DNA of 64,000 nt from Streptomyces chromofuscus (GTDB lineage: Bacteria > Actinomycetota > Actinomycetes > Streptomycetales > Streptomycetaceae), in contig NZ_CP063374.1 in NCBI RefSeq assembly GCF_015160875.1, positions 7,381,501 to 7,445,500 of the forward strand. Direction: 5' to 3'. The position numbers and the translations under genes were made by a program. A model generated the notes under the pieces. It did no database searches, was not told where the DNA came from, and saw only the letters and a program-made list of their open reading frames with translations. Shown piece by piece: positions 32,712 to 41,696 of the stretch (positions within the stretch are counted from its first letter, which is position 1; each line of letters begins with the position of its first letter).

Positions 32712-33962
32712 TCAACCGGCCGACGGGCCGCTCCAGTCGGCGGGCACCCGGGCCGCCCGCACGCGCTGCGGGTGGTCGCCGACCGGGACCGACACGAGCT
32801 TCCTGCCGGTGGCGAAGTCGATCACGGTGACCTGGTCGGCGCCGCTCTCGGAGACCACGCAGGCCGTGCCGTCCCCGCTGACGGTCGACCAGTAGGGCTT
32901 GGACGCCGGGACGAGCGGACCCTCCCGGAGGGTGGCGCGGTCGACGACCACCGCGTAGTCGTCCATGGTGCCCGCGACGCACAGCTTGGTGCCGTCGGGC
33001 TTCATGGTGATGCCGTGGTGGCGGGAGTCGTTGACCCAGGTGGTGCGGTCCTCACTCGTGTCCGGATTCGCCGGCAGGGTCTTGGCGCGGGTGATCCTGT
33101 CGGTGGCGACGTCGTACTCGAAGAAGCCGTTGAAGAATGACACCTGGAAGTACAGCTTGGTCTCGTCGGGGCTGAACGCGGCGGGGCGGACGGCGTCGGA
33201 GTGGTCGTCGAGCCCGATCGCGTCCAGCCGCTCGCGCATGTCGATCACCTTGACCTGCCGGAACGTCGTCGCGTCGACGACGGTGATCCGGCGGTCGCCC
33301 TTCGTCCAGTCCAGCCAGGGCGCGTCGAGGGCGGTGTTGACGTCGCCGATGGCCATGTTCCAGATGTACTTGCCGTCCTTGCTGAAGACGTTCTCGTGCG
33401 GCTTGTCGCCGGTGGCGAAGGAGCCGATCTGCCGGCCCGTGCCGATGTCCAGCACGTGCACGGTGTTGGAGGTCGAGGCGGAGACGGCGACCCGGGTGCC
33501 GTCGGGGGAGACCGCCATGTGGTCGGCGCGGTACCCCGACACCGGGAAGCGCCAGTTGATGTCCCCGTCGGCGAGGTCGATCGAGACGACGTCGGCGAAG
33601 CTCGGGCGGGAGACCACCACGGCCGTGCCGTCCGGGGTGGCGTACATGTCGTCGACGAACTGGTCGTGGCCTTCGCCGACGCTGTTGCGGATCGCCATGA
33701 AGTAGATCCACTTGATGGGGTCGGCGTTGATCTCGGCCATCCGCCGCTCCTTGTCGGGGATGACGTCGATCCGGCCGATCCTCGAGAAGTCGCCGGTGGA
33801 CTCGATGACGTCGGCGGTGCCGTCCCAGTTGTTGCCGACGAACAGGACGTCGCGCAGGGCGGAGTTCGCGTCGTCGGCGACGGCGGTGCCGGCGGGGGCG
33901 GTGAGAGTCAGCGTGAGGGCGGCGGCGATGGCGCAGAGGTGCCTGGGGCTGGGGGCAGGCAT
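32712..33962 (-). CDS. Secreted YncE-like beta-propeller protein
   Basis: 416 residues with a signal peptide (to about residue 29, AVA/DD) and repeated blades of the YVTN/YncE type: DMYATPDGTAVVVSR, DHMAVSPDGTRVAVSAS, NTVHVLDIGTGRQIGSFATG, ENVFSKDGKYIW, PAAFSPDETKLYFQ, HGITMKPDGTKLCVAG. These propellers bind partners or ligands outside the cell; no enzyme motif is seen. GGGAG precedes the ATG. It diverges from a TetR gene across 130 bases, so that regulator may control it. Confidence 0.86.
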   Translation of the reverse strand: MPAPSPRHLCAIAAALTLTLTAPAGTAVADDANSALRDVLFVGNNWDGTADVIESTGDFSRIGRIDVIPDKERRMAEINADPIKWIYFMAIRNSVGEGHDQFVDDMYATPDGTAVVVSRPSFADVVSIDLADGDINWRFPVSGYRADHMAVSPDGTRVAVSASTSNTVHVLDIGTGRQIGSFATGDKPHENVFSKDGKYIWNMAIGDVNTALDAPWLDWTKGDRRITVVDATTFRQVKVIDMRERLDAIGLDDHSDAVRPAAFSPDETKLYFQVSFFNGFFEYDVATDRITRAKTLPANPDTSEDRTTWVNDSRHHGITMKPDGTKLCVAGTMDDYAVVVDRATLREGPLVPASKPYWSTVSGDGTACVVSESGADQVTVIDFATGRKLVSVPVGDHPQRVRAARVPADWSGPSAG

Positions 33963-34092
33963 GACGGCTCTCCCTGTCGCATCTGAATACGGGGCCGTTC
34001 AGAGTTGGACTTACTGGAAAGTAGGGAGGGGGCGGCCTTCTCCACAAGACCGCGCGCACGACAAAATTGGCCAACAGTGCTCAGCGGGAGGG

Positions 34093-34758
34093 ATGTTGGC
34101 GGGCAGGCTCAGGGCGCCGACGGGCCGTTACGGCGGCAAGTCGGCCGAGGAACGGCAGGCCGAGCGGCACCGGCGGTTCCTGGACGCGGCGCTCCAGTTG
34201 TTCGGCGACAGCCCCGGCTACCGGGCCACCACCGTCGCCGCGCTCAGCGAGGCGGCGGGGCTGTCCACCCGGCAGTTCTACGAGGAGTTCAGCACCCTGG
34301 AGGACGTCCTCGCCGCCCTCCACCTCCAGGTCAACGCCTGGGCCGAGGAAGCCGTGCTCACGGCGGCGGCCGTCACCCAGGGCGCGCCGATCGCCGACCG
34401 GGCCGACGCGATCTTCCGCGCGTACGCCGGCAACGTCACCGCCGACCCCCGCCGTATCCGCGTCACCTTCGTCGAGATCGTCGGTGTCAGCCCGCGCATG
34501 GAGGAGCAGCGGCTCGCCCGCCGCGCCCGCTGGGTCGACCTGATCTGCGCCGAGGCGCAGGCGGCCGCCGAGCGGGGAGAGGCGGTCCGCCGCGACTACC
34601 GCATCGCTGCGACGGCCTTCATCGGCAGCGTCAACGGGCTGATCCACGACTGGAGCGCGGGGCGGGTACCGGCGACCCTGGACGAGGTGGTGGACGAACT
34701 GGTCCGGCAACTGCTGGGCATCCTGCGGCCCGCGGGGTGGCGGCCGGCGGTGGGGTGA
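34093..34758 (+). CDS. TetR/AcrR family regulator
   Basis: 221 residues. The N-terminal domain (about 18-75) has a complete helix-turn-helix: RRFLDAALQLFGDSPGYRAT, VAALSEAAGLSTRQFYEEFS, TLEDVLAALH. The ligand domain is of the usual size (FIGSVNGLIHDWSAGRVPAT). Start is uncertain: GGGAGGG lies directly before the ATG and four bases before a TTG at 34096. It diverges from the secreted propeller gene, the most likely target besides itself. Confidence 0.87.
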   Translation: MLAGRLRAPTGRYGGKSAEERQAERHRRFLDAALQLFGDSPGYRATTVAALSEAAGLSTRQFYEEFSTLEDVLAALHLQVNAWAEEAVLTAAAVTQGAPIADRADAIFRAYAGNVTADPRRIRVTFVEIVGVSPRMEEQRLARRARWVDLICAEAQAAAERGEAVRRDYRIAATAFIGSVNGLIHDWSAGRVPATLDEVVDELVRQLLGILRPAGWRPAVG

Positions 34759-34842
34759 CGGGGGTGGCCCGCCTGGACGAGGACCGCAGACAGGAGCCTG
34801 GGACGCGGTCGCCGCCTGTCGCCGTCGCCTCTCCTGCTCGGG

Positions 34843-35058
34843 TCACCGACGCGGCTCGGCCGGCTGGGGCGAGGCCGCGCGGAGGCGCTGACCGGCCATG
34901 TCGGCGGCTGTCTGCGCCGGGGTCCGACCCTGGCGTCGCGCGGTGTCGAGCAGTTCGCCGACGGTGTCCTGGACGGCGAGAACCCGGGCACGGGCTTCGG
35001 CGGCGCCGAGACGGTGGAGTTCGGTGCTGATCGCGTTGATGACTCCGCCCGCACTCCC
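34843..35058 (-). pseudogene. C-terminal remnant of a Leu/Val/Phe-type amino-acid dehydrogenase
   Basis: The frame reads GGVINAISTELHRLGAAEAR, then VLAVQDTVGELLDTARRQGR, then TPAQTAADMAGQRLRAA. This is the closing helix region of Glu/Leu/Phe/Val dehydrogenases, whose hallmark is AGGVIN. Only about 70 of 350 residues remain. At its upstream end it is joined to a glycosyltransferase fragment, a clear deletion junction. Confidence 0.66.
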
Positions 35059-35374
35059 GTGCGGCCGTGACGAGGCCGTCGGTCATCCGGCCGGCCGGCG
35101 CCCGGGCCATCGACAGCACCCGCAGCAACTTCCCGACGCCTGTCGTACTGCGGTGCAGGGCCCGCCCGCGTGCGGATGGAAGCTCTGCGCGCGGATCCAC
35201 CGGCAGCGGACGGAAGCCCGGCCCCGAGTCCGCCACCAGCGGCGCGAAGCAGCCGTGCGTGACCAGCGTGACCTCGTGTCCCGCCCGCAGCAGACCGAGC
35301 CCCAGCCCGGTGTAAGGGGCCTCGTCGCCCCGGGAACCCGCCGTCATGAGCGTCACTCGCACGCCGGAAAGCAT
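35059..35374 (-). pseudogene. N-terminal remnant of a UGT/MGT-type glycosyltransferase
   Basis: About 105 residues of a GT1-family N-terminal domain: VRVTLMTAGSRGDEAPYTGL, GLGLLRAGHEVTLVTHGCFA, LVADSGPGFRPLPVDPRAEL. The sequence breaks off at GLVTAARE and continues into the dehydrogenase remnant. The sugar-nucleotide-binding half is absent, so it is inactive. Confidence 0.7.
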
Positions 35375-35414
35375 GGCGTCATTCCGGGCGAACGCCCCTT
35401 GCGGCGGCTTGAGT

Positions 35415-36266
35415 TCAGGCCACCCGCAGCTGTCGCTCGGCCGCGTCGACCGTCTGTTCCAGCAGCGTGGCGATGGTCATCGGACCGACCCCGCCCGGCA
35501 CCGGCGTGATCAGCGAGGCCCGCTCCACGGCCGAGTCGAAGTCGACGTCACCGACGTTCCCCGCGTTGTACCCGGCGTCGATCACGACGGCGCCGGGCTT
35601 GATGTCCTGGCCCCGGACGAGGCGCGGGCGCCCGACGGCGGCGACCACGATGTCCGCCTCCCGGACGACCGACGACAGGTCCCGGGTGCGGGAATGGCAG
35701 TACGTCACCGTGGCGTCCCGCGCGAGCAGCAGCATGCCGGCCGGCTTGCCGAGGATCGCGCTGCGGCCGACCACCACGGCCCGCTTCCCGGCCGGGTCGA
35801 CGTCGTACTCGTCGAGCAGCCGCATGATCCCGCCGGGCGTGCAGGACACGAACCCCGGCAGCCCGAAGCTCATCGTCGCGAACGACGCGAACGTGACGCC
35901 GTCGACGTCCTTCTCCGGCGCGATCGCCTCGAAGGCGGCACGCTCGTCGATGTGCTCGCCGACCGGGTGCTGGAGCAGGATGCCGTGCACCCCGGGGTCC
36001 GCGGAGAGGGCCTCGAGGGTGCCGACGAGTTCCTCGGTGGTCGTGGCGGCGGGCAGCGCCACGTGGCGGGAGGTGATCCCGGCCCTGCGGCAACGGTTCT
36101 GCTTCATCCGGACGTAGGTCACGGACGCGGGGTCCTCGCCCACCAGCACCGTCGCCAGACACGGGGCGGCGCCCGAGCGGTCGGTGAGAGCGGCGGCGCG
36201 CTTCGCGGCGTCCTCGACGATGCGCCGGGCGAGCGCGGTGCCGTCCATGAGCCGGGCCTGAGACAT
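35415..36266 (-). CDS. folD: Bifunctional methylenetetrahydrofolate dehydrogenase/cyclohydrolase
   Basis: 283 residues, the standard FolD length. The YxxxK active-site motif is Tyr51-V-R-M-Lys55; HGILLQHPVGEHID and KDVDGVT match the folate site; VVVGRSAILGKPAG is the NADP loop; and PVPGGVGPMTIATLL is the diagnostic C-terminal signature. It interconverts methylene-, methenyl- and formyl-tetrahydrofolate. AGGAG precedes the ATG. Being in an accessory stretch, it may be a second copy besides a core folD. Confidence 0.95.
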   Translation of the reverse strand: MSQARLMDGTALARRIVEDAAKRAAALTDRSGAAPCLATVLVGEDPASVTYVRMKQNRCRRAGITSRHVALPAATTTEELVGTLEALSADPGVHGILLQHPVGEHIDERAAFEAIAPEKDVDGVTFASFATMSFGLPGFVSCTPGGIMRLLDEYDVDPAGKRAVVVGRSAILGKPAGMLLLARDATVTYCHSRTRDLSSVVREADIVVAAVGRPRLVRGQDIKPGAVVIDAGYNAGNVGDVDFDSAVERASLITPVPGGVGPMTIATLLEQTVDAAERQLRVA

Positions 36267-36409
36267 GATCCACTCCTGGGTCGATCGACCGGATCGCCCA
36301 GGCGCGCGGCATCTACTCGATGTGGACCGCTCCCCGGTGGTACTCCACCTCAGCGCCAGTCACGGCCCCGGAACAGGGTAACCGAGGCCGTGCCGCGTCC
36401 GCTTTCGCG

Positions 36410-36775
36410 CTACTGCTCGTCCCACGCCTGGATCAGGGTCTGCTCGGTGATCTTCCCGTCGCGCAGCCTGATCATCGACTCGGCGAAGACCCGGACCCCG
36501 TCCGAGTACTCGCAGGACTCGCTGAAGGCCGCGCGGTCGCCCTGCACGATGCACTCCTCCAGCTTGTGCGTCATGTCGCGGCTGTAGACGTCGTCGAGCA
36601 TCGCGCTGATCTCGTCGCGGCCGTGCAGCACCCGTGGGTGGCTGGGCTGCGCCTCGTGGTCCACCACACGCAGTTCGGCGTCGTCGGCGTAGAGCGACAG
36701 GAGGGTGTTCGGATTGCCTTCTATGCCCCGGCGCAACGTCTCGGCGTCGAAGGCGGGACTGGCCGCAGTACCCAT
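36410..36775 (-). CDS. SnoaL-like/NTF2-fold protein
   Basis: 121 residues of the NTF2/SnoaL fold: LRRGIEGNPNTLLSLYADDA, DHEAQPSHPRVLHGRDEISA, and FAESMIRLRDGKITEQTLIQ. Members act as isomerases, cyclases or simple binding proteins; the pocket residues do not point to one reaction. GGAGG stands before the ATG. Single gene between FolD and a divergent secreted protein. Confidence 0.83.
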   Translation of the reverse strand: MGTAASPAFDAETLRRGIEGNPNTLLSLYADDAELRVVDHEAQPSHPRVLHGRDEISAMLDDVYSRDMTHKLEECIVQGDRAAFSESCEYSDGVRVFAESMIRLRDGKITEQTLIQAWDEQ

Positions 36776-36944
36776 CGTGACCTCCTTCGAGGGCCGCGGC
36801 CTGCGGGGACGCGGGCCGCGGAGGGCCTCTCCTACGAGATTCCTCCGCCGCGTCGGCCTCGGCAAGCGGGCGGCGGCTGCGCCTGTCGGGTGAGGGGGCT
36901 GGGCCGACCGTGTCCGGCCGGGGGCGGTCCGCGTTGCTGAGAGC

Positions 36945-37238
36945 ATGATCTCAACACGTCGTATCGTCGCCGCCGTTGGTCTCGCGGCCAGTGTCACCGG
37001 TCTCGCCGCCCCGTCGGTGAACGCGTCCGAGGCCGACGCCCGGAGCGCCGGCCGGCTCGGCCCGGTCGCGCTGCTCGACTCCCTGACCGTCAGCGACATC
37101 CCCGCCGAGCACAGGGAGGAGATCCCCCGGCCGTCCGCGCAGCTGGCGGGGCTGAAGCGGCTGAACGACCTCAACCAGCTCCGCCAGGTCACCGACATGG
37201 CCGCGCCGCTCACCGGACTGCTCCCCGCCGTCCGGTGA
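36945..37238 (+). CDS. Small secreted hypothetical protein
   Basis: Ninety-seven residues with a clear signal peptide (ISTRRIVAAVGLAASVTGLA, cleavage near SVNA/SE) and a 65-residue mature chain containing LLDSLTVSDIPAEHREEIPR and LKRLNDLNQLRQVTDMAAPL. No Cys. I recall similar short secreted proteins in Streptomyces but no function. It ends 18 bases from the convergent ABC-transporter gene. Confidence 0.72.
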   Translation: MISTRRIVAAVGLAASVTGLAAPSVNASEADARSAGRLGPVALLDSLTVSDIPAEHREEIPRPSAQLAGLKRLNDLNQLRQVTDMAAPLTGLLPAVR

Positions 37239-37256
37239 GCCCGCCACCGCGGCCCG

Positions 37257-39011
37257 TCAGCCGGCCGTGGCCAGGAACTGCGTGGCCGCCAGCTCCGCGT
37301 ACAGCGGGTCGGCGGTCACGAGTTCGCGGTGGGTGCCCACCGCACGCACTTTGCCCGCGTCCATCACCACGATCCGGTCGGCCATCGTCACCGTGGACAG
37401 CCGGTGGGCGACGACGAGCACGGTGGTCGTGCGGGCCACGTCCGCGACGGTGTCGCGCAGCGCCGCCTCGTTGACCGCGTCCAGCTGCGACGTCGCCTCG
37501 TCCAGGAGCAGCAGCCTCGGGCGGCGCAGCAGCGCGCGGGCGATCGCCACCCGCTGGCGCTCCCCGCCGGACAGCTTGGTGCCGCGGTGCCCGACGAGCG
37601 TGTCGAGCCCGTTCGGCAGCCGCCCGACCAGCCCGTCCAGCCGGGTCGTCTTCAGCACCCGCGCGAGGACGTCGTCGTCGGCCTCCGGATTGCCGAGCAG
37701 CAGGTTGTCGCGCAGCGATCCCGACAGCACCGGCGCGTCCTGCTCGACGTAGCCGATCGCCGACCGCAGCGCCGGCAGCTCCCACTCCGTGAGGTCCCGC
37801 CCGTCCAGCGTGATCACGCCGGACTCGGGGTCGTAGAACCGCTCGATGAGCGAGAACACGGTCGTCTTGCCCGCACCGGACGGACCGACGAAGGCCGTCA
37901 TGCCGCGCGCCGGCACCTCGAAGGTCACGCCGTGGTGGACGTACGGCAGGTCCTCGGCGTAGCGGAAGCGGACGTCCTCGAAGGCGAGCGCCGCCGGGTG
38001 CGCGTCCTCCGACGGCAACGGGGCGGCCGACGCCGGAGGTTCGGCGGGCAGCCGCAGCGCCTCCTGAATGCGGGCCAGGGCCGCGGCACCCGTCTGGTAC
38101 TGGGTGAGGGCGCCGACGACCTGCTGGATCGGCGCCATCAGATAGAAGACGTACAGCAGGAAGGCGACCAGCGTGCCGACGTCGACGGCGCCGGTCGCGA
38201 CCCGCGCGCCGCCCACCGCGAGCACCGTGATGAAGGCGATCTGCATCGCCAGCCCGGCCGTGTTGCCCGCGGCCGCCGACCACTTGGCGGCGCGTACGCT
38301 CTGTCGCCACGACTCCTCCGCCGCAGCGTGCAGCGTCCGCTCCTCACGGTGCTCGGCCCCGGAGGCCTTCACCGTGCGCAGCGCGCCCAGCACCCGCTCC
38401 AGCGAGGCGCCCATGACACCGACGGCGTCCTGCGCCCGCCGGCTGGCCCTGTTGATGCGCGGCACGATCACACCGAGGACCGTGCCCGCGCCGAGCACCA
38501 CGGCGAGCGTGACGCCGAGCAGCACCGGATCGACCAGGCCCATCATCACCACGGTCGCGGCCAGCGTGAGCCCGCCGGTGCCGAGGCCCACCAGGGAGTC
38601 GGTGGTGACCTCGCGCAGCAGCGTGGTGTCCGAGGTGATCCGGGCCATCAGGTCGCCGGGCTCGCTGCGGTCCACCGCGGATATGCGCAGGCGCAGCAGG
38701 TACGACGAGAGGGTGCGCCGCGCGCCGAGCACCACCGACTCCGCGGTGCGCCGCAGCACGTAGGCGCCGAGCGCGCCCACCGCGGCGTTCGCCACGACCA
38801 GCGCCGACATGGCGGCCAACGCCCCGGTGATGGCCCGGTCGTGGGAGAGGTCGTCGATCAACTCCCGTGCCACCAGCGGCAGCAGCAGCCCGGTGGCCCC
38901 GGTGACCAGCGAGAGCACCGCGCCCAGGACGAGGGCCCACTTGTGGGGTCGTACATAGCCGAGGAGCATGCGCCACGGGGGCGGTGCGGTCTCCGTCTGT
39001 GCGATGCTCAC
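37257..39011 (-). CDS. ABC exporter, fused permease and ATPase (half-transporter)
   Basis: 584 residues: six membrane helices (about 20-310) and an ATPase domain (about 350-575) with Walker A VGPSGAGKTT, Q-loop GYVEQDAP, signature LSGGERQRVAIARALL, Walker B RLLLLDEATSQLD and H-loop VAHRLST. It is the MsbA/LmrA-like homodimer type, a drug or lipid exporter; substrate not predictable. The GTG start has AAGGAG four bases upstream. Not linked to the peptide operon and lacks a C39 domain. Confidence 0.9.
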   Translation of the reverse strand: MSIAQTETAPPPWRMLLGYVRPHKWALVLGAVLSLVTGATGLLLPLVARELIDDLSHDRAITGALAAMSALVVANAAVGALGAYVLRRTAESVVLGARRTLSSYLLRLRISAVDRSEPGDLMARITSDTTLLREVTTDSLVGLGTGGLTLAATVVMMGLVDPVLLGVTLAVVLGAGTVLGVIVPRINRASRRAQDAVGVMGASLERVLGALRTVKASGAEHREERTLHAAAEESWRQSVRAAKWSAAAGNTAGLAMQIAFITVLAVGGARVATGAVDVGTLVAFLLYVFYLMAPIQQVVGALTQYQTGAAALARIQEALRLPAEPPASAAPLPSEDAHPAALAFEDVRFRYAEDLPYVHHGVTFEVPARGMTAFVGPSGAGKTTVFSLIERFYDPESGVITLDGRDLTEWELPALRSAIGYVEQDAPVLSGSLRDNLLLGNPEADDDVLARVLKTTRLDGLVGRLPNGLDTLVGHRGTKLSGGERQRVAIARALLRRPRLLLLDEATSQLDAVNEAALRDTVADVARTTTVLVVAHRLSTVTMADRIVVMDAGKVRAVGTHRELVTADPLYAELAATQFLATAG

Positions 39012-39496
39012 GCTGCTCCTTCACGAATCCGGCGGGACGTTCAGAGACTACGGGGGAGCACTGACAGCCGACCTCCGCATGCGGGGCCCGACGTCCGGAT
39101 CACGCCGCGGCCGAGCCCGGCCGGCGCGGGAGCGTGGGCCACGGGGGCGGTGAGGCTGTTCCTGCCGCCGGCCCGGGTCCCGCCGGTCGGGCGCGGACCG
39201 CGGCGGCGCGGGTGTGCCCCGGCAGGGCGACGACGGGGCCGGCGGCGGCGATCAGCGGTCTCGCGGCGCCCGCGGTCACCCGATCGATGTCATGGGACGG
39301 ATCGACCGCGACGGGCCGCGCGCGCCACCCCGGGCAGCCGTGAGCACCGTGGTGCGGGTGCCCCGGCTCGTGTGGGCGGTGGCCGGATGTGATCCGCCCC
39401 GCCTCCCGCCGGCCGCGCGAACCGCCCCCTTACCGATCGGTCACACGTAGGGTCGGACAGCGGGACGGACGCGCGGAGACGGAAGGGGCCACCACC
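39012..39496. other. Intergenic region without a gene
   Basis: 485 bases between divergent genes (ABC exporter and mycothiol dehydrogenase). Open frames exist on both strands but none has a ribosome binding site or recognisable similarity. It must hold both promoters; ACCGATCGGT (39434-39443) is a 10-base palindrome about 55 bases before the dehydrogenase ATG and a candidate operator. Confidence 0.5.
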
Positions 39497-40585
39497 ATGG
39501 CGCAGGAAGTACGCGGCGTGATCGCACCGGGGCGCGACGAGCCGGTGCGGGTCGAGACGATCGTCGTGCCGGACCCGGGGCCCGGGGAGGCCGTGGTGCG
39601 GGTGCAGGCCTGCGGGGTCTGCCACACCGACCTGCACTACAAGCAGGGCGGCATCACCGACGAGTTCCCCTTCCTGCTCGGCCACGAGGCCGCCGGCATC
39701 GTCGAGACGGTCGGCGACGGCGTCACCGACGTGGCGCCCGGCGACTTCGTGATCCTCAACTGGCGAGCGGTCTGCGGCCGTTGCCGGGCCTGTCTGCGCG
39801 GCCGGCCCTGGTACTGCTTCGACACCCACAACGCCGAGCAGAAGATGACTCTGGCCGCCACCGGCCAGGAACTCTCCCCGGCCCTCGGCATCGGCGCGTT
39901 CGCCGAGAAGACACTGGTCGCGGCCGGCCAGTGCACCAAGGTCGACCCGGCGGTCTCCCCGGCGGTCGCCGGACTGCTGGGCTGCGGTGTGATGGCCGGC
40001 CTCGGCGCCGCGATCAACACGGGCGCCGTCGGCCGCGGCGACACCGTCGCCGTCATCGGCTGCGGCGGCGTCGGCGACGCGGCCGTCGCCGGGTCGCACC
40101 TGGCCGGAGCCGCGCGGATCATCGCGGTCGACATCGACGACCGCAAACTGGAGACCGCCCGCACCATGGGCGCCACCCACACCGTCAACTCGACGCAGAC
40201 CGACCCGGTCGAGGCCATCCGCGAACTGACCGGCGGCTTCGGCGCCGACGTCGTCATCGAGGCGGTCGGACGCCCGGAGACGTACAAGCAGGCCTTCTAC
40301 GCCCGGGACCTGGCCGGCACCGTCGTCCTCGTCGGCGTACCCACCCCCGAGATGAAGCTCGAACTCCCGCTCCTCGACGTCTTCGGACGCGGCGGCGCGC
40401 TGAAGTCGTCCTGGTACGGCGACTGCCTGCCGTCCCGCGACTTCCCCATGCTGATCGACCTGCACCTGCAGGGGCGCCTGGACCTGGACGCCTTCGTGAC
40501 CGAGACGATCCAGCTCGACGAGGTCGAGAAGGCGTTCGAGCGGATGCACCACGGCGACGTGCTGCGCTCGGTGGTGGTGCTGTGA
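39497..40585 (+). CDS. mscR: S-(hydroxymethyl)mycothiol dehydrogenase
   Basis: 362 residues of the zinc alcohol-dehydrogenase class III-like family. Catalytic zinc ligands are Cys42 (GVCHTD) and His63 (LGHEAAG); structural zinc Cys93, 96, 99 and 107. The NAD loop is VIGCGGVGDAAVAG. Segments such as FDTHNAEQKM and LGIGAFAEKTLVAAGQ distinguish the mycothiol-dependent enzyme. It oxidises S-(hydroxymethyl)mycothiol, the formaldehyde adduct, to the formyl thioester, and reduces S-nitrosomycothiol. GGAAGGGG precedes the ATG. Its TGA overlaps the next ATG by one base. Confidence 0.93.
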   Translation: MAQEVRGVIAPGRDEPVRVETIVVPDPGPGEAVVRVQACGVCHTDLHYKQGGITDEFPFLLGHEAAGIVETVGDGVTDVAPGDFVILNWRAVCGRCRACLRGRPWYCFDTHNAEQKMTLAATGQELSPALGIGAFAEKTLVAAGQCTKVDPAVSPAVAGLLGCGVMAGLGAAINTGAVGRGDTVAVIGCGGVGDAAVAGSHLAGAARIIAVDIDDRKLETARTMGATHTVNSTQTDPVEAIRELTGGFGADVVIEAVGRPETYKQAFYARDLAGTVVLVGVPTPEMKLELPLLDVFGRGGALKSSWYGDCLPSRDFPMLIDLHLQGRLDLDAFVTETIQLDEVEKAFERMHHGDVLRSVVVL

Positions 40586-41214
40586 TGACCCCGCGCATCG
40601 AACGGCTCGTCACCTCCGGCCAGTTCACGCTCGACGGCGGCACCTGGGACGTCGAGAACAACGTGTGGCTCGTCGGCGACGACCACGAGGTCGTCGTCAT
40701 CGACGCCGCCCACGACGTCGACGCCATCATGGAGGCCGTCGGCGACCGCCGTCTGACGGCCATCGTGTGCACGCACGCGCACAACGACCACATCAACGCC
40801 GCGCCCGAGCTCGCCCGGCGCACCGGAGCCGTCGTCTGGCTGCACCACGACGACCTGCCGCTGTGGAAGCAGACCCACCCCGACCACGACCCGGGCGCCC
40901 GGCTGCTCGACGGCCAGGTCATCGAGGCGGCGGGCGCCGACCTGCGGGTCCTGCACACGCCGGGCCACGCCCCCGGCGCGGTCTGCCTGTACGACCCGGG
41001 CCTCGGCGTGGTCTTCACCGGTGACACCCTCTTCCAGGGCGGTCCCGGCGCGACCGGCCGGTCCTACTCCCACTTCCCGACGATCATCGAATCGATCCGC
41101 GACCGGCTGCTCACCCTCCCGCCGGAGACCAAGGTGCTCACCGGCCACGGTGACGCGACGACCATCGGCGCGGAGGCCCCGCACCTGCAGGAGTGGATCG
41201 CGCGCGGCCACTGA
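40585..41214 (+). CDS. Metallo-beta-lactamase-fold hydrolase, partner of MscR
   Basis: 209 residues with the metal motif THAHNDH (His64, His66, Asp68, His69), a second-site TPGHAPG His, FTGDTLF Asp and LTGHGDATT. Overlap with mscR (TGATG) gives tight coupling. In actinobacteria this gene always seems to follow mscR, and a role in hydrolysing S-formylmycothiol to formate and mycothiol is the usual proposal; that step is inference. Confidence 0.9.
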   Translation: MTPRIERLVTSGQFTLDGGTWDVENNVWLVGDDHEVVVIDAAHDVDAIMEAVGDRRLTAIVCTHAHNDHINAAPELARRTGAVVWLHHDDLPLWKQTHPDHDPGARLLDGQVIEAAGADLRVLHTPGHAPGAVCLYDPGLGVVFTGDTLFQGGPGATGRSYSHFPTIIESIRDRLLTLPPETKVLTGHGDATTIGAEAPHLQEWIARGH

Positions 41215-41258
41215 AAACCGGGCGAAACCCGGCGGGAACGCCAGTACGATCACGCGCC

Positions 41259-41633
41259 ATGACTGCGAACTCGCTCGAGACCCTGCACGACGTACGCGTG
41301 CTGCGCTGCGCCTCCGACGGCCCGCCGCTGGACGGCGAACAGGCGGCGCTCGATCTGATCGGTGACGCCCTGGGGCAGGATGCCGCCGTGGTGGCCGTGC
41401 CCGTCGAGCGGGTCGCGGACGAGTTCTTCCTGCTGCGCTCGGGGGTCGCGGGGGCCGTGATGCAGAAGTTCGTCAACTACCGGCTGCGGCTCGCGATCGT
41501 CGGGGACGTGTCGCGGCACGTGGCGCGCAGCACCGCCCTGCGGGACTTCCTGCGCGAGACCAACCAGGGCGGTCACATCTGGTTCCTGCCGGACGAGGAC
41601 GAACTGGCGGCAAGGCTGCGCTCGGAAAGGTGA
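41259..41633 (+). CDS. DUF4180 protein
   Basis: 124 residues: VRVLRCASDGPPLDGEQAAL, DLIGDALGQDAAVVAVPVER, DEFFLLRSGVAGAVMQKFVN, RLRLAIVGDVSRHV, NQGGHIWFLPDEDELAARL. This is the DUF4180 pattern; function unknown. A TACGAT nine bases before the ATG, with no ribosome binding site, suggests leaderless transcription. The SDR gene follows 63 bases later. Confidence 0.85.
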   Translation: MTANSLETLHDVRVLRCASDGPPLDGEQAALDLIGDALGQDAAVVAVPVERVADEFFLLRSGVAGAVMQKFVNYRLRLAIVGDVSRHVARSTALRDFLRETNQGGHIWFLPDEDELAARLRSER

Positions 41634-41696
41634 CAGAAGATGTCCGGCTTTCGCGGCAGGCTCCTTCCCCGAAAGCAGCTACACGAAAGGTCGGAC

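Noticed and set aside
39134..39450. Plus-strand ORFs in the gap before mscR
   Set aside because: No ribosome binding sites, no similarity, Arg/Gly/Pro-rich composition typical of noncoding high-GC DNA.
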